Assembly (NCBI RefSeq): GCF_018417535.1 | Contig: NZ_CP070979.1 | Coordinates: 1 to 64,000, forward strand | Direction: 5' to 3' | DNA length: 64,000 bases | From: Burkholderia pyrrocinia | Lineage (GTDB): Bacteria; Pseudomonadota; Gammaproteobacteria; Burkholderiales; Burkholderiaceae | Shown: positions 62,987-64,000 of the stretch, one piece after another | Layout: every line of letters starts with the position of its first letter | How positions within the stretch are numbered: position 1 is the stretch's first letter | Notes under the pieces: model-generated | Told to the model about the DNA's origin: nothing | Database searches by the model: none | What the model saw: the letters and a program-made list of their open reading frames with translations, nothing else | Position numbers and translations under genes: made by a program

Positions 62987-64000
62987 ATGAACAACCGTCA
63001 GAGCAGCCGTGATACCGCACGCCCCCCTCAGGCCGAGTCGAGCCGTCGCGGCGCCACATCGCCGCGCTATGGGCGCCGGACCATTCGCAGTGGCTTCACG
63101 CCGCTCGTGCGTGAGCTGTCCGTCGCATTCGTGCTGACGTTCGGCGTGGGCGCGCCGTTCGCGTGGGCGGCGCCGCAGGGCGGGCAGGTGGTGGCGGGGG
63201 CGGCGGGCATCGCGCGCAACGGCCCGCTGACGACGATCCAGCAGCAGTCGCAGCGGGCGATCGTGAACTGGCAGTCGTTCGGCGTGAACGCGGGCGAGAC
63301 GGTGCGCTTCGCGCAGCCGGCGACGAACGCGGCGATCCTGAACCGCGTGACAGGTGCGTTGCCGTCGAACATCAACGGGCTGGTTCAAGGCAACGGCAAG
63401 GTATTCCTGGTGAACCCGAACGGCATCGTGGTCGGCGCCAATGGCGTGATCAACGTGCAGGGCGGATTCGTTGCGTCGACGCAGAATCTGTCGGACACGG
63501 CGTTCATGCAGGGCGGGGCGCTGACGCTGTCGGGCGGCACCGACGGATCGATCCAGATTCTCGGCAAGATCAGCGCACCGGACGGCGACATCACGATCGT
63601 CGCGCCGAAGGTGGCGGTAGGCAGCGGCGCGGCACTGGAAGCGGGGCGCGCGGTGCAACTGATCGCGGCGAGCACGGTGACGCTGAGCAATGGCCAGTTC
63701 ACGGTGATCCCGCAGGCGGGGGACGCGGGCGAGCTGACGGTGGACGGGGTGGTGAGCGCGGCCAATGCGCAACTGGCGGCGGCGAACAACAACCTCGGGG
63801 CGCTGGCGATCAACACGAGCGGCACGGTCCGCGCGACGGGCACCCAGACGAACCCGGACGGCAGCGTGAGCATCGTCGCGCAGGGCGCGGGCGGCAACGT
63901 GAAGGTGGGCGGCACGGTCGCGGCGCGCCATGCGGACGGGACGGGCGGGAGCATTGTGGTGAGCGGTGCGAACGTCAGCGCGACGGGCGCGACGCTCGAC
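62987..64000 (+). CDS. TPS exoprotein TpsA, locus B (5' part)
   Basis: The first 338 codons of a second giant TpsA, cut by the window edge. It starts at ATG 62987 after CAAGGA. The first 39 residues (MNNRQSSRDTARPPQAESSR and on) differ from locus A. From VRELSVAFVLTFGVG onward the protein is essentially identical to locus A, including the NPNGI motif of the TPS secretion domain. Whether its distal filament and C-terminal OmpA domain are the same cannot be seen. Confidence 0.92.
   Translation, partial: MNNRQSSRDTARPPQAESSRRGATSPRYGRRTIRSGFTPLVRELSVAFVLTFGVGAPFAWAAPQGGQVVAGAAGIARNGPLTTIQQQSQRAIVNWQSFGVNAGETVRFAQPATNAAILNRVTGALPSNINGLVQGNGKVFLVNPNGIVVGANGVINVQGGFVASTQNLSDTAFMQGGALTLSGGTDGSIQILGKISAPDGDITIVAPKVAVGSGAALEAGRAVQLIAASTVTLSNGQFTVIPQAGDAGELTVDGVVSAANAQLAAANNNLGALAINTSGTVRATGTQTNPDGSVSIVAQGAGGNVKVGGTVAARHADGTGGSIVVSGANVSATGATLD
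63106..64000 (+). repeat. Long direct repeat, TPS loci, block 2, second copy
   Basis: Second copy of 22717-23611; continues beyond the window. Confidence 0.95.

Overview
The window is high-GC DNA whose gene content points to a Burkholderia, most likely of the B. cepacia complex. The pointers are a type VI secretion (T6SS) operon end, a DUF2844/DUF3443 pair, two-partner-secretion (TPS) loci carrying a SapC-family gene, Burkholderia-style Rhs toxins and ISAs1/IS5-type transposase debris. Species is an inference; no rRNA, tRNA or CRISPR array is present.

Layout. 1-3.1 kb: end of a T6SS operon (tssM C-terminus, tssL with an OmpA domain). 3.3-5.4 kb: TetR regulator divergent from an NmrA-like oxidoreductase and a DUF1772 protein, with tandem operators between them. 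5.4-9.8 kb: a patchwork of gene fragments (AraC remnant, two ISAs1 remnants) around DUF805, a secreted protein and a LysM protein. 9.9-12.8 kb: a periplasmic binding protein translationally coupled to a NarX-type histidine kinase, with no adjacent response regulator. 13-16.1 kb: DUF2844, DUF3443 lipoprotein and a glycine-zipper-like protein. 16.4-19.3 kb: second TetR regulator, secreted DRGH nuclease and an atypical orphan receiver. 19.5-36.4 kb: TPS locus A (TpsB, SapC-family protein, 4592-residue TpsA ending in an OmpA domain). 36.4-37.2 kb: gene and IS scrap. 37.4-48.3 kb: one full-length Rhs toxin followed by five displaced Rhs tips, each with its own immunity gene. Recognisable tips are an HNH/EndoVII-type nuclease, a colicin E3-type RNase, a deaminase and a WHH nuclease. 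48.5-49 kb: NADAR hydrolase. 49.1-53.7 kb (minus): tellurite/stress-type operon (TelA, vWA, DUF475/TerC, TerD, unknown). 54.4-57.9 kb: isochorismatase-like, pirin and Old Yellow Enzyme genes, divergent from a LysR gene broken by one stop codon. 58.3-59.7 kb: two lipoproteins. 59.8-64 kb: TPS locus B, a near-identical direct repeat of locus A that runs off the window.

The main unifying observation is a recurrent promoter element: TGACA-NNYYC-TGACR (10-bp period), in eight or nine of ten cases followed 20-21 bp later by a TANNNT -10 box. That spacing puts the direct repeat near -41, the usual place of a class II activator, with no -35 box needed. Copies precede both TPS loci, the Rhs locus, the DUF2844/DUF3443 locus, DUF805, the binding-protein/kinase operon, the orphan receiver (twice), a truncated secreted gene, and (opposite strand, without the matching -10) the TelA operon. 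This suggests one regulon controlling surface adhesins, contact-dependent toxins and envelope stress genes. The regulator is not identified; the kinase at 10971 and the receiver at 18694 are local candidates.
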